A stretch of DNA of 64,000 nt from assembly GCA_009733575.1 (NCBI GenBank), contig ML769593.1, positions 35,929-99,928 of the forward strand, given 5' to 3'. Below, in pieces: positions 10,966 to 22,032 of this stretch. This DNA is from Gymnopus androsaceus JB14. Lineage: Eukaryota; Basidiomycota; Agaricomycetes; Agaricales; Omphalotaceae. Position numbers and translations under genes: made by a program. The number at the start of each line of letters is the position of its first letter. Positions within the stretch are counted from its first letter, which is position 1. The notes below the pieces were generated by a model that was not told the origin of the DNA, searched no databases, and was given only the letters and a program-made list of their open reading frames with translations.

Positions 10966-13900
10966 AGCAGGGAACCTATAGTCAGTGAGCAAAGGATAGA
11001 AACCGATTTCCTCATACGTTTTCCATTATATATTATCTGTGGAGAGATAAGAGGTTTCCGGGCAATACAATTTTCCTTCTTCCTACCATATGGTCAAATC
11101 TCAGAAAGAGAAGTTCCTCCCGCAGTGAGGAACGGTCCGATAGACTGGAATTAAATCTTCAGGTCCAGAGAGTATATTTGTTCAATAGCGCCAAGGTCGC
11201 CCATGCAGCGGTACATCTGAGCCGTCGGCGATGTAGTCACTAGATCGCTCGAACATGGTACCGAAGTCAACACCACAAGTTATCGATAGGTTTAGGAAAG
11301 AGTATCCCCGCCTTGGAAGGCTTGTCGGATCCACATGATTGTCAAGGCTACTTTCTTTTCTCATGCGAGCTCGAAAGAAGTGAGTTTCATTGGTCGGGTT
11401 TCTCCATTTATCGCGTTCATTCAAATATGTAGCTCTTTGGGAAGGATTCCCCGAGCTCGGGACAGATGGGTTCCTGTTATCTCATTAACATCTAATTAAA
11501 CAGGAATGTAAAGGATTTAACGACTCACTGATCGAGATAATGGCCGGTCGAAAGCCAGTAAGAAAGCACTGAGCGTGTGGGCTAATAATGGTTTTCCCGT
11601 TTCGAACTAACCAGTTCCAAATAGCATCCGAAAGTTTACCTACTTACGACTGTATACTGTGCGGAAGCTTGGAATAAACAACAGCCGCATACGCCATCGT
11701 AACACTTACGAATGAGCGCCGTTCTTCTACATTTACACCATCCTCTCCCACATTTTCCACTGTTCCATGGGCGCGGAGTCAATGTCTGCGAATCTGAACG
11801 TCAACCTAGCTAAGTAGCTCCACTCGTTCCAACTCGTTCCAAGGAACAAGGGCCCGGCGATTCGCGACCTACAAGGGGTAATTCAAGTTATTGAAGGTCG
11901 TGAACAGAGAAAGTTTGATACCTGACTAAAAGCGTAAGCGATAAAGGATGTTGGGATTGTATTCTGTATCAGTAACCCGATAAGTACGTAGGGTTTTGGC
12001 AGTTACCTCGCGAGATAAACAAACCGGATAATGGCGTAGGTTGTCTCTGTGATGCAGGATGATGAAGGTAAACCTAATGCAGTAATACAAGCATGTACGA
12101 ACAGCGAGCGCGGGACGAGATACTCGAAAAAGCTAACATCCCCTAAAATCTGTCCCCCGCTACCGCCACTTACGCCGATTTGTTTTAGTCATCACTTGAT
12201 CATTTTGGACTGACCTCCTGTCAGACCCAGTCACGGAACGCCTCCTCTTTTCGTACCAGCAGTCACCACCGGTGATCTCGAGAGGACAGCGAAGGTTTGA
12301 ACTAAGTTCCGGGTTGGACGTCGGTGTAATCGGAGTAAAATTTTCACATACATCCCTCAGGATTATCGAGCGAAGATCAAGAGAGCGAAGATCCTGGTCC
12401 TGGTGCTCTCGGCAGTCCTGTTTGACGCCTTCTAAGACTACGAAGCCATTTGTTCTGCTAATCTAAAATCCAAACTTATGAGAACGGTGAACGAATGGAC
12501 AATGGCACTCACAATTAAAGCGGGCAAGGCAAGGCTTTATCTTCCGTAATCGTCGATGAGGAGACTTGAGCTCGAAGAGCGGCATTAGCTTACCGGTCAT
12601 CAAAAAGAACGCCTAGCGTCGGCCTGATGGGTATACAAGCATGTGCCGTCCGTCTGCAGACGCGTTATCCCATATCCAGTAGTGCACCCACTAGAGCGAG
12701 ATCGAAAAAGAAGGGATGAAAAGAATATCAGCAGGTGTCGAGAATGAGAATACATAGTGAATTACAAGCATCCATATACAAGACAAGGATAATGTTCCTC
12801 TACTTCTGCACCGTCATAGGCCCATCCCAAAGCAACACAAAGTTATTGTAGCGCTTGTGCAATCGATGTAGTCGTTAATAGCACTGTTGGAATGCGACAG
12901 GGATGGAGTGGCATGTCTGTCCAAAGGATGGATAGATAGAGTGCGGCTGGTATGCAGCTAGTGAAAGTCCCGTAAGTTATCCTTCTCGCAGTAGTCGTAG
13001 CGGGACGCCGTCAGGCATTCGGATCAGAGCTTCCAGTTGAAAGTCGAGTTCACTGTCTGGCCAGCCAGTCTCGGCGGTGATTGGTAGTTCAAGAAGATTC
13101 TTCACATGTAGGAAGAAGATTAATGCTAGAATGATACATCAGCAAGAATCTGGGCCTAGATATCGATAACGTACTAAATAGAGACTAAAGTCTCGTATCG
13201 TCCAGAGCAGCTAGGCTTGCATCCTCTCATCAATTTCTCCTGGTCCCTGGGGTTATCGGACGTCTTCAATTGAATGGCGTTGGAATGGCTGTCAGGTCAT
13301 TTACACCGAAATGATAGTCTGTCGGTCGGGATGGGCACTTTCTGTGGTCAGTGCTGCTGTGAGCTCCAGAGAAGCTTGCATCAAGACAATTAGTTAAAAG
13401 CGTCCGAGGAGATTGATTGAACGGGAAAAGGAAAGGAAATACCTGGCCACACCACATTAAGCTATGCAGATATCGAAGTCGCTCTATTGTATTGTTGCCT
13501 CATGCAGTGTAAAGACGAAAGAGTGGATTCAATCATGTTTGCTATTTTTGCTATTTCTCCGATCCATGGTGACCTGAAAGTCTTTCGATGATCGATGAAC
13601 AGAAGACAAAGAGAAGTTGAAGAGAAGAAGATTAAGCGCTAGAGCGCCTAAACAACAACTCTCAAGAATCAACTTCAACTTCAACTTCAAGATCATTCCA
13701 AGCGGGAATTATACATGGCAGCCGAGAAAATCTCGAACTTCCCTGTTCAAAGAACAACATTCCCTACCTTGTTATCCGACTGGCTCCACTGCGGCTGCAG
13801 ACAAGGCCCGGGGGGTCATCGAGGTGAATCAGTAAAGCTAATGATTTTCTTCCTATCAGGCCCTCGGAATAATGGCGGAGAGCTTGCTAACAACTAAACA

Positions 13901-14531
13901 AGGGTTTTGCACTGCTTTGCCGGTAAAACTACTAATTTCAGCGATATTTGAGTAGGTACACACAATCTCCGCAGTCCCCACGCAGAATAACATGTATCCT
14001 ATCCAGCCTGCAGAATGGCCCGGGGCCTTTGAGGACATGGATACGATATGACACGAATCATACTGGTCAAGTTCTGTTTCCGGCGAACAACGTTTTGAGG
14101 ACACTAATAATTTCCTTCCTATTCGGCCCAAATTGGGCCATCTGAATAATGGTGGAGATTCTCCTTGCTCACGTTAAACATCTGAACGAGGGTTATCGAG
14201 GCAATGCGAGGCTTCGGTGAAATTACTAATATTCTAGGACATCTTACAAAACGAAATGGCGGAACTGCCTGCGCAAGGTGTTGGAGATAGAACCGTATCA
14301 GGCAATCGAGCCGTACGCTCTATCTGGTTCCGTTTTTATTCAATATATGCGCTTGATGCGCTGTTTCCGTATTTGACATTATCTTACTTATCGCTCGGTA
14401 GAGATAGCTTAGATAGTTCAACCTATCATTACAGTAGCTATATAAAGTATTGTACCTCTGAATTTATTCCCCGCGCGTTTGCTAAGGGCTATTAGACCAG
14501 AGTGAAGTCACCGTTTCAGACTTTATTCTAA
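10966..14531. other. 3.5-kb gene-free region upstream of the OPT gene
   Basis: No exon chain or known domain was seen on either strand. The part next to 10965 should contain the OPT promoter. Only short unsupported ORFs occur, such as 11182-11424 minus and 13617-13835 plus. Base composition is not obviously repeat-like until the inverted repeat that starts at 14532. Confidence 0.5.
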
Positions 14532-15028
14532 CACAAGGGGCTGCAAATAATTAAGCGCCCAACTGGGGGTTGGTTAGTTAGTCCAGCCATCAGGCCAGAA
14601 AAAAAAAGTTCAACATGCCTCTAAATGGGTGATTTGGGGCTTTTTTTGGGCCTCCTTAGTCTATTATATTTACTACCAGATGTCTAACTGAGCTCCTCTC
14701 ATGATTCCTTCATTTCTAGTCATTTTTAAGGACCACAGTCACCTTTCTGTCACACTAGTCACATAGTGTTAAATGCAGTACACTTCAGTGATAATATTTT
14801 TTACAAAGTGTTCATTCAAGATTCATAGTATATATTCCATAAATATCACCAAAAAAAGGCTTGGGATAGTTTAACTGGTATCTCTGAGGCAGAAAGATAC
14901 AATATCTAATCTTGATATACCATATATGGTGCATGGGAATGCTTATGTAGTTAGTTAGTCCAACCAAAAGGCTGGTTCCAAAAAGTTCAACCTGCGGTCA
15001 ACTTTTTGAAAGTTTGCAGCCCCTTGTG
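14532..15028. repeat. MITE of about 497 bp with 16-bp perfect terminal inverted repeats
   Basis: CACAAGGGGCTGCAAA at 14532-14547 is the exact reverse complement of 15013-15028. Just inside each end the sequence GGTTAGTTAGTCCA.CC or its near match GTTAGTTAGTCCAACC occurs in direct orientation, followed by AAAAAGTTCAAC. There is no transposase inside. Target-site duplication was not clear. Confidence 0.7.
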
Positions 15029-15227
15029 CCTGCGCTTTCCAACTTGCTGGTCGAGCTCCCCTTCAAGCTTCAAGGACCATGCTTTTCTTGAGTGAGGTCA
15101 ACTCTCAGCAGATTATAATGATTAACTGATCAACCAGGACCAATGATAATGTTCTTTAGCCATTACAGCTCTCGGCTTACTCTCAACTGTGTCAAATGTC
15201 TGTGCCATACCGGTCACTGTCACACAG

Positions 15228-15395
15228 GATTTAGCAAAAAATTCACTGAGCAAATTTCCACACTGAAATTTGCACGTGACTCCCAATAAGCCATAATTGG
15301 GCGTGGGAATTATCACGTGATTAGCGATATGCCATCTGTGGCTTATCAAAATATTTCAGTGCAGAAATTTGCTCAGTGAATTATTTTCTAAATCC
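15228..15395. repeat. 168-bp MITE with long terminal inverted repeats
   Basis: The left arm begins GGATTTAGCAAAAAATTCAC and continues TGAGCAAATTTC..CACTGAAAT. The right arm reads the same on the other strand with about five differences over roughly 43 bp. The short loop region contains CACGTGA motifs at both sides. It is non-coding. Confidence 0.75.
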
Positions 15396-15999
15396 CATAT
15401 ATGTAGATGTTATCAAGAACATTACTCCCTTATCTACTAATCTCTCATCTCCAGGCTTCTATTGACACAGGCCCCATCATTCACACTTTGGAAAGTCTGA
15501 ATGTTGTTTGTCCTTGCACCACTCATGTCTGAGATTTAGCACATGCCTTTTATATTGAAGACAAAATAGAAATTGCTGTCTGGGCTGCCAGCAAAGTACT
15601 TGATGGCTGGGAGTCTGGGACTGACTCTTTCTCAAAAAGAGCCCCAAGGGCTTTGCTATCCCTCCTGGAAGTGTTGCCACAGCTTGGCTAGCCGATAGCT
15701 GGCTTGAGAAGCTGCGGTTCAGCCGCTCAAGGTGGTTTTGACAAACTGGCCTGAGGACAGCACTAAGATGCATTGTGAGCATTGTATACCAATATATCTG
15801 TATCCTTGAGTCTCCCTTATGCTGCTGCACTATTGTACAACACTGATTGAGGCAAAAATATGGCTGACTGGAAATTTTTTATTATGTCATTTAAATATCA
15901 ATTAAATATATTAAACTTTGTTGTGCCTGTGCATTGTGTCACACATTGCCAGGCATTGGATTTGTTTACAAACACTTATAATGGTAATTAATATCAATG

Positions 16000-16535
16000 T
16001 CAACAAATGAATTACAATTGACGGTGGCAATGTACTATAATTAAATTACAACACTACATTACATGAGCCTGATGGCAAAGCGGTATTCTTGGTCACCAAA
16101 TTGGATACATGTGATAAATTATATACCTGTTGATGAGTGTTCAAATCATTGATGTGTACAATTAAGTATTTTTTTTTCTTTCTATGCAATGCCGTGGCTA
16201 GCTCCCCAACATTAGAGAGCTAGTCCAGCATTGCTGAATGTACTGGGTTAGCAGTTAGGGGTTGGGGTTAGGGTCAGGGGTTACGGCCTCTCGGAATAAG
16301 TGCAAATAAGGCTTTAGAGTGCCCGCCAATGACTTCCCGGCCCAGGGGACCCCCCAAGCGCAATGAGGGAGGGGAGGGAAGCAGAGGTGGGCCCAAAATT
16401 TGCGTGCATAACTATATATATATATAGTATTGATAATATTGATGGAACCTACAGTCATAATAAATTTGTAGACATTGATACTATTTACAATTGTAATGTA
16501 ATTTGTATACAATATCTGTGTCCTGGGCTCTTCCC
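16000..16535 (+). repeat. Copy 1 of a telomere-repeat-containing dispersed element
   Basis: This copy shares with those at 17067-17615 and 42277-43156 a head TACAT.RGCCTGATGGCaaAGCGGTA, resembling a Pol III A box. It then has CAATGCCGTGGCTAGCTC, a tract of GGGTTAG/GGTTAGGG-like units near 16245-16283, a purine-rich block (GGGAGGGGAGGGAAG) and an end ...TCTGTGTCcTGGGCT. The 5' boundary is not resolved. It has no ORF of its own. Confidence 0.6.
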
Positions 16536-16999
16536 AAGGCAAATTTGGTTCAGAATTGGTTCATTGCTATCACCTTGGACTTGCTCCTACACCCAAGAGC
16601 AGTCAAAAGAACCCTTCGTAAGCTGCAGTATGCATGAATTAAAAATTGAGAATGCAAGCTAATGCCTAAACCATGGCAACACTACCTCCTGGCAAATGGG
16701 ACACTACTGAAGAGCAGGAACTTCTCAGTCCCCTAATCAAAACATTCATCAAAGCAAGTCTTGGTCTCTCAAAAAAGCAGAATTTTCATTTCACAAACAA
16801 TGCCCTGAAGCATTTACTTCCTGTCTACAGCATATTCAATGTTGAGGTACTACTAGCAGAGAATAGTGGAACAGGATGTTGGGGTAGCAGAGAATAGTAG
16901 TGGAAAGATGGGTGCACAAAACTGTATAGACAGAAAATGCACTGGTGGGATCTTTTTTTGAGTCCAGACATGGGGTACCTGCTGGGAGCAAAGAAGGCA

Positions 17000-17066
17000 C
17001 ATCAGCAAAACCTGGGTCTTGGCCATAGAAGCCATAGGAAGCCATAGCTAGTGATCACCATGGCAG
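17000..17066. repeat. Single end of the CATCAGCAAAACC element, cut by copy 2
   Basis: CATCAGCAAAACCTGGG at 17000-17016 is followed by the GCCATAGAAGCCATAGG-type internal repeats typical of the element at 43481-43739. The sequence stops at 17066, where the telomere-repeat element starts. The matching right end was not found, so it looks truncated. Confidence 0.5.
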
Positions 17067-17615
17067 CCTACGACACTGTATTTGTATACAAATAGATTAC
17101 AACATAACAGCTGTCATGTAATATATTTAAATTGAACTCACACCTTACATGCGCCTGATGGCTTAATGGTATTGTTGGACTGCAGTTCTGACAGGTATGA
17201 TGCATACGTGTTGACACACATTTGAGCCACTGATATGTAAATTTAAGTGATTGTATGTTTTCTTTTTATGCAATGCCGTGGCTAGCTCTCGTTAGGGTTT
17301 GCCCAAAGGGTGAACCCTAACATTAGAGAGCTAGTCTGGCATTGCCAAACATCCTGGGTTAGTGGTTAGTGGTTGGGGTTAAGGTTAGGGGCTACTGCCT
17401 CTTGAAATAAGTGCAAACAAAGCTTTAGAGTCCCCACCAAGGACTTCCTGGCCCAGGGGACCCCCCAAGCGCAGCGAGGGAGGGGAGGGAAGTGGAGGAG
17501 GGCCCAAAGTTTGCGCGCCAAATTATATTACTACTAATGGTTGTAATATTTGATGGTACCTACAGTTGTAATAAATTTGTATATATTATTTGTGTCTGGG
17601 GCTCACCATGGGATG
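17067..17615 (+). repeat. Copy 2 of the telomere-repeat-containing dispersed element
   Basis: It begins CCTACGACACTG, like the unambiguous copy at 42277-43156 read on its other strand. It continues through GCCTGATGGCTTAATGGTA (A-box-like), CAATGCCGTGGCTAGCTCTC, a hairpin built from GTTAGGGTTtgcCCAAAG and its reverse complement, TTAGGG-like units, a G-rich block and GTGTCTGGGGCTCAC. The flanks share CATGG, possibly the worn remains of an 8-bp duplication. Confidence 0.65.
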
Positions 17616-17844
17616 GCATATTCATTGCAGGGTGCAGGTACAGGTACCGGTGGGCCAGGCCTGGGTTGAAAAATTACACTTGTAACCCATTGGCAGACAT
17701 GTCAATGGCCATTGGCCCTGTTTGTACTGTGGAGCACTGGGCAACAATTCACTACTCCTAATTTGTTCAAAACCTTCTATATATGCTGAATTTATTACTT
17801 TCAATACATGGACAAGAACTTATTACATACTATGTGTATCAATT

Positions 17845-18040
17845 AGAGATGGGCACAAATAGTGAATATTCATGAGTATTCATGAGTATTTAGCCATTCA
17901 TTACTCGCAAATAATTAGTCACATGTGACAAATACATTTGTTACAGAAGTACTTACTTGAGTATAAATAGCCAATTTGATGTCACAAATATTCATGGTAC
18001 TTTATTCATGAATATTCGCAAATAATCACCGATATCACGT
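17845..18040. repeat. AT-rich inverted-repeat element around 17.9 kb
   Basis: After GAGATGGGCACAAATA, the motifs GAATATTCATGAGTATT and TTCATGAATATTCGCAAATA face each other, with CTCGCAAATAATTAGTC and its inverse-like partner further in. The layout resembles a short hAT-type non-autonomous element, but the ends are imperfect. Confidence 0.4.
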
Positions 18041-18161
18041 GCTTGTTAGCATGAGCATGTGAGGTATTCATTACTTAAGCAAACATTCAATACATAACTC
18101 AATTCGGCTATGTTTGAATATGTATATAATGTTATTGACATGTAGCTGTAATAAAATCTGT

Positions 18162-18252
18162 GTGGCTTAGTGGTTATGGGTGCTGTCTCTGGATTAATGT
18201 CAGGCCTTCCTGTGATAGCTGACCAGCAGAGTTCAATTCTCAGTACTGCCAC
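18162..18252 (+). ncRNA. tRNA-like sequence, probable SINE head
   Basis: GTGGC at 18162 can pair with GCCAC at 18248-18252. TGGCTTAGTGG fits a Pol III A box, and GAGTTCAATTCTC fits a B box, giving a three-base-pair stem with a seven-base loop. At 91 nt it is too long for a plain tRNA, and no clean anticodon arm forms. I read it as a tRNA-derived SINE head rather than a working tRNA gene. Confidence 0.5.
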
Positions 18253-20557
18253 AATTTTGTTTCATGTGATAGTACTCGGAAATGTATACAGACTGTACTT
18301 ATAGTATTATTATTTTATAGGTGAATACCCAAGTCTGACTGTTTTGTTTCCTGTTACTACTTACCAAGCTTTATGTTCTGTAATCTTATACCTTTTTATC
18401 TTGTCATTACTTCCCAAGCTTTCATCTAGATCCTTGCTGTGATCTTATACCCTGACTACAAACTTATGAATACATGATTCTTGTTTAATCTGAGCTGATT
18501 TTTACAATATCTAGTGAGAAGTCCAAGACTCTGAAATTTGAACGCTGGACTGCCCAAATATCTAATTTTATCATATGTGACTTATGAGGGAGAACTTGAA
18601 CATGCAGATGATTTAATACTTGAGTGAGGACATTATCTAGTCTAGGTTCAAATTTTGAACACTGTGGCATTGCGGGGTGCCCCGTACCCATAGAATGATG
18701 GGGAACCCAGGACCCAGATCACAGGTTGTCACCTGTTGTGGCCTGGGGCAGGTCAAATTTTTGGGGCTGCGGATCCCCTGTGGTGATCATTAGCCATAGT
18801 TCTCTGCAGAGCTATGAAGTGCTATGGATTCCTATGAGCTTCTGTGGGATTGAGCCAACTGTCAAACATATTTTGACATCTCATCATTGTCACTCAGCTC
18901 TGTGGGTGCCAGTGGGCACTATATAAGAGTCAATGAGCATTGTTGTAATGTTGCAGCATTAACTTCTTCCCTCCAACAGTGAGCACCTGCTTCTTTATTT
19001 TTCATTTATCTACTAACAGGTATCACCGGTAATGACCACTCATTAGTAATAGTAATCCCAAGGCTCCCTTAGTACTGTATATATACAAATCGTTATACTA
19101 GTCTCACTACATTGTACTACTAGTACTAGTGCTGCAGATGCATCAATATATTATTTATATGACTACTTGCAGTCTTGCACTGGTTTTGCAAGTCTAGGGA
19201 ATAATTCAAAAGAGTAATATATTTGGTATTGAATATAAATCTGACAGATATCATTTTTGTGATATCCGTTGCTCTTATAGCAGTTTATAGCATTCCATAG
19301 CAATCCATAGTTCTCCACAAAGGGAGGACTAGGCGCCAGCATAATTGGGTCTTTATATTCACTGTTCAGCATGGTGGTACAGATTCCTGTTGAGGGCTTC
19401 CTTCCCAAATTGAGTCTGTATTGGATACTGGGCTGATCGCATGACTGGAACATTAATTTCTGGAACAAAAACATTGTCAGTCTTAAGATAATAGGAGAAG
19501 AAATCCTTGAGATCATCATTTGGAATGTCATCAGACACATCTAATACCTTAAATTCTATTCTGGTTTGTTCCACTCTGGTTCAACCAACAGTATTTGTGG
19601 TGAGAGAAGTCAAGTAAGATCAAAATTGCAATGAATTTTCACTAGAAACATCAATGGTCAGAAGTGCAAACTGTTTTGCAAGCCCATTGCTTCTGAGAAA
19701 ATTAATCTGTGACTTTGGAAAATAGATCAAGACAGGTCAGTGGTATGGGAAAAGGACAATCAGATAGAACTGTAAGAATTGGCAAGCCTTGTAAGGGCTT
19801 TATGTCCTTTGGAAAGAAGTCCTGGAGGAATACAAAAAGCTGGACAGCATCTAGATGAGGGTAGCTGTACATGTCAACCTGATCAGTGAGCCAATCATAC
19901 AACTGAGGTGGGAGAACATATCGGGAACATGATAGTTCATCTTGGGAAAAGTCAATAGGTCAATATGAATAAAGCATAAGAAATAAAGAGAAAACCAGCA
20001 AAGAACACATCAAAGCTCTTGGACATCAGGTATTTGACATGTTTACACAGGATACAGTAGGTGGAAAGATATTTGAGTGTAAGCTTGGTCATGACAATGT
20101 CATGGAACATGAACACGTTGGTCAAGCCTGGTATTGGGAATGGTATGATGAGATGAGAAAATGGATCAGTAGTCATAATGAAATTTTGTGAGCGTTGGAT
20201 CAGTAAGGAACATATGATCTTGAAGCAAGGTTCGAGAGATAATGTGTGAGTGAAGCTGACATTGAAATGTTGATGTGAAGGCAAACAAAACAGATGGCTT
20301 GACCATGGGATACTAGTCCCCTGTGGTGGTCACCACTGTGGAAGAGGATCCATCTGAAGATAGATGGAAGAGGTTGCTAGTTGGGTCAAGCTGGTTGTTC
20401 ACCTGTAAGAGGCAATGACATGTCCACAGAGTGCAACAATGACCAAGCAGTGAGATAATATGATGAATACAATAGGAGACTCACTGAGGGAGTCCTTGCC
20501 AAGTCTTGGAGCTAAACACTCAGTTCATTATTGAACTGCACATTTGTTGGTGACAGT
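18253..20557. other. Decayed repeat region without a recognisable gene
   Basis: Short minus-strand ORFs occur at 19163-19574, 19702-19902 and 19952-20284, but none shows a known domain. Blocks such as CCATAGCAATCCATAG near 19290 resemble the inside of the 43481-43739 element. The composition suggests old transposon DNA. Confidence 0.4.
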
Positions 20558-20726
20558 AGGGATGTTTCAGGCTGGCAAAATTTGCCAGTCACAGAGAAAA
20601 TTTGCAGAATTTTACAGCTACTTTTGTACAGCATGACGTAGCAAAGAAATAGCTCTATCAAGCAAAATTTGCTGTACATTACAGCAAAATTTGGAGCAGT
20701 AAAATTTGCCGGCCTGAAACATCCCT
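20558..20726. repeat. 169-bp MITE, family AGGGATGTTTC, copy 1
   Basis: The left end AGGGATGTTTCAGGC is matched by the right end GCCTGAAACATCCCT. Inside, GCAAAATTTGCC-type palindromes and their halves repeat several times. A second copy lies at 40011-40180. The short length and lack of coding sequence indicate a non-autonomous element. Confidence 0.75.
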
Positions 20727-22032
20727 AGTGAGTGGATATAAGTCAACTCTAGAAGAGTTGACTTGAATGATCTAGAGGATCATTTGCAATAAATCAGGTT
20801 GGAAAGCAGAATATTGAGGCATTGCTTGAGGTCATTGGCTCAGATAAAGACATGTTGGTCTTTAGATGGTTGTGGTTCAAGATCAAGAAGGGGATTGATT
20901 AAGTAAGTGCCAAAGTGCAGGGAAAACATGGGGTAACAGTACAAAAGATAAATTAGGAAACTTGTACAGTAATTGTCCTCTCGGTCGCTCCTCCAGGCCC
21001 AAATGTATTTGGAATCCTCCATCAAGTCGGGTTACCTCTTGACACAATCCTGCACATCGATTGGAGGAGGACAAAGTCTCCTGCAGAATTGCTCAGGCTC
21101 TGGCGGTGGCTGGAGGACCGGACTCATCGGGATCAACCTAGCACATCAGAGCCCTTCGGCCATGATGAAATAGGGTGAAAGTGAAGCAAAGGAGAAATGG
21201 GGTATGTATTGGGTGTCAATGAGTGTAGTGAATGACACTTCCACAGCCCCTGTCCATCTCCTCCACCTCCCATGAGAAGGATCTTGAGATACAATAAGTT
21301 GTAGCACGTGGAAGCCACCTCATTTGGAAAACCTGTACAACCGGAGATTTTTCATCCTCTGCGACTGAAGTTTTGTATTCCAAATGAGCAGTCGACAAAC
21401 CCAAATGGTAGGATGGTGGTATCCTCAACCTGTTCTGTAGCAGCAGTAGTAAATTCGCCGAGATCCTGAACGACACTGGCGGCCAGTCGCGCGCGAGGGA
21501 AAAGGGCATCAATGTGGCCAAGTAAATAAGACCACATGAAGGTGCAACTTGACCGTTCAAAAATACAGATTCAAAGCCTTGAATGGTGGAGCCTGAGGAC
21601 GAACCTGAATCAGCACCCCTGCTCCCGGTTTCCTTACCCTCAAACTTGCCTTCGCTTCTTCCCAGAATACCCAAGACAACCATCATAACAACGAAGCGTA
21701 ATTCGGGAAGGAAGGCGCTTGAAGGAAAAACTGCGATTCCGAATTCGAAGTACTGTATCGGACTCAGAGCCAGATACACAGAAACAAGACGGAGGCGAAA
21801 AGTTCAACTGTAGCCTGCAAAGAATCGATTCGGACAGATTTATCGGGCCCGAGGTAGAGGGATCCGCTATGTCCAAGCCAACGAGGGTTCAATAACCATG
21901 AGAAGGCATGTCAAAAAAAAGCAAATGATAAATGCTCAGCAGAAGCTTTTCGAAGGGAGAAGAATTTAGCGGAACGTATGTCCGATTCATTCTAGAATCT
22001 GTATAATTCTCATAATTGGTTTCTAAGTAGGA
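20727..22032. other. Spacer upstream of Plavaka with an unrecognised 187-codon minus ORF
   Basis: A minus-strand ORF spans 21216-21779 and shows no domain; overlapping ORFs exist on both strands (21583-21813 plus, 21640-21876 minus). This could be the left flank of the Plavaka transposon. I could not find its terminal inverted repeat by eye. Confidence 0.3.

Noticed and set aside
16673..16897. Small gene MATLPPGKWDTTEEQELL as a Myb/SANT-type protein
   Set aside because: 74 codons, no clear helix-turn-helix pattern, and its 3' half runs into repeat sequence.
18162..18252. Functional tRNA gene
   Set aside because: 91 nt with no clean anticodon arm; better explained as a SINE head.
21216..21779. 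187-codon minus ORF as a host gene
   Set aside because: No domain, overlapping ORFs on both strands, and no splice-linked exons.
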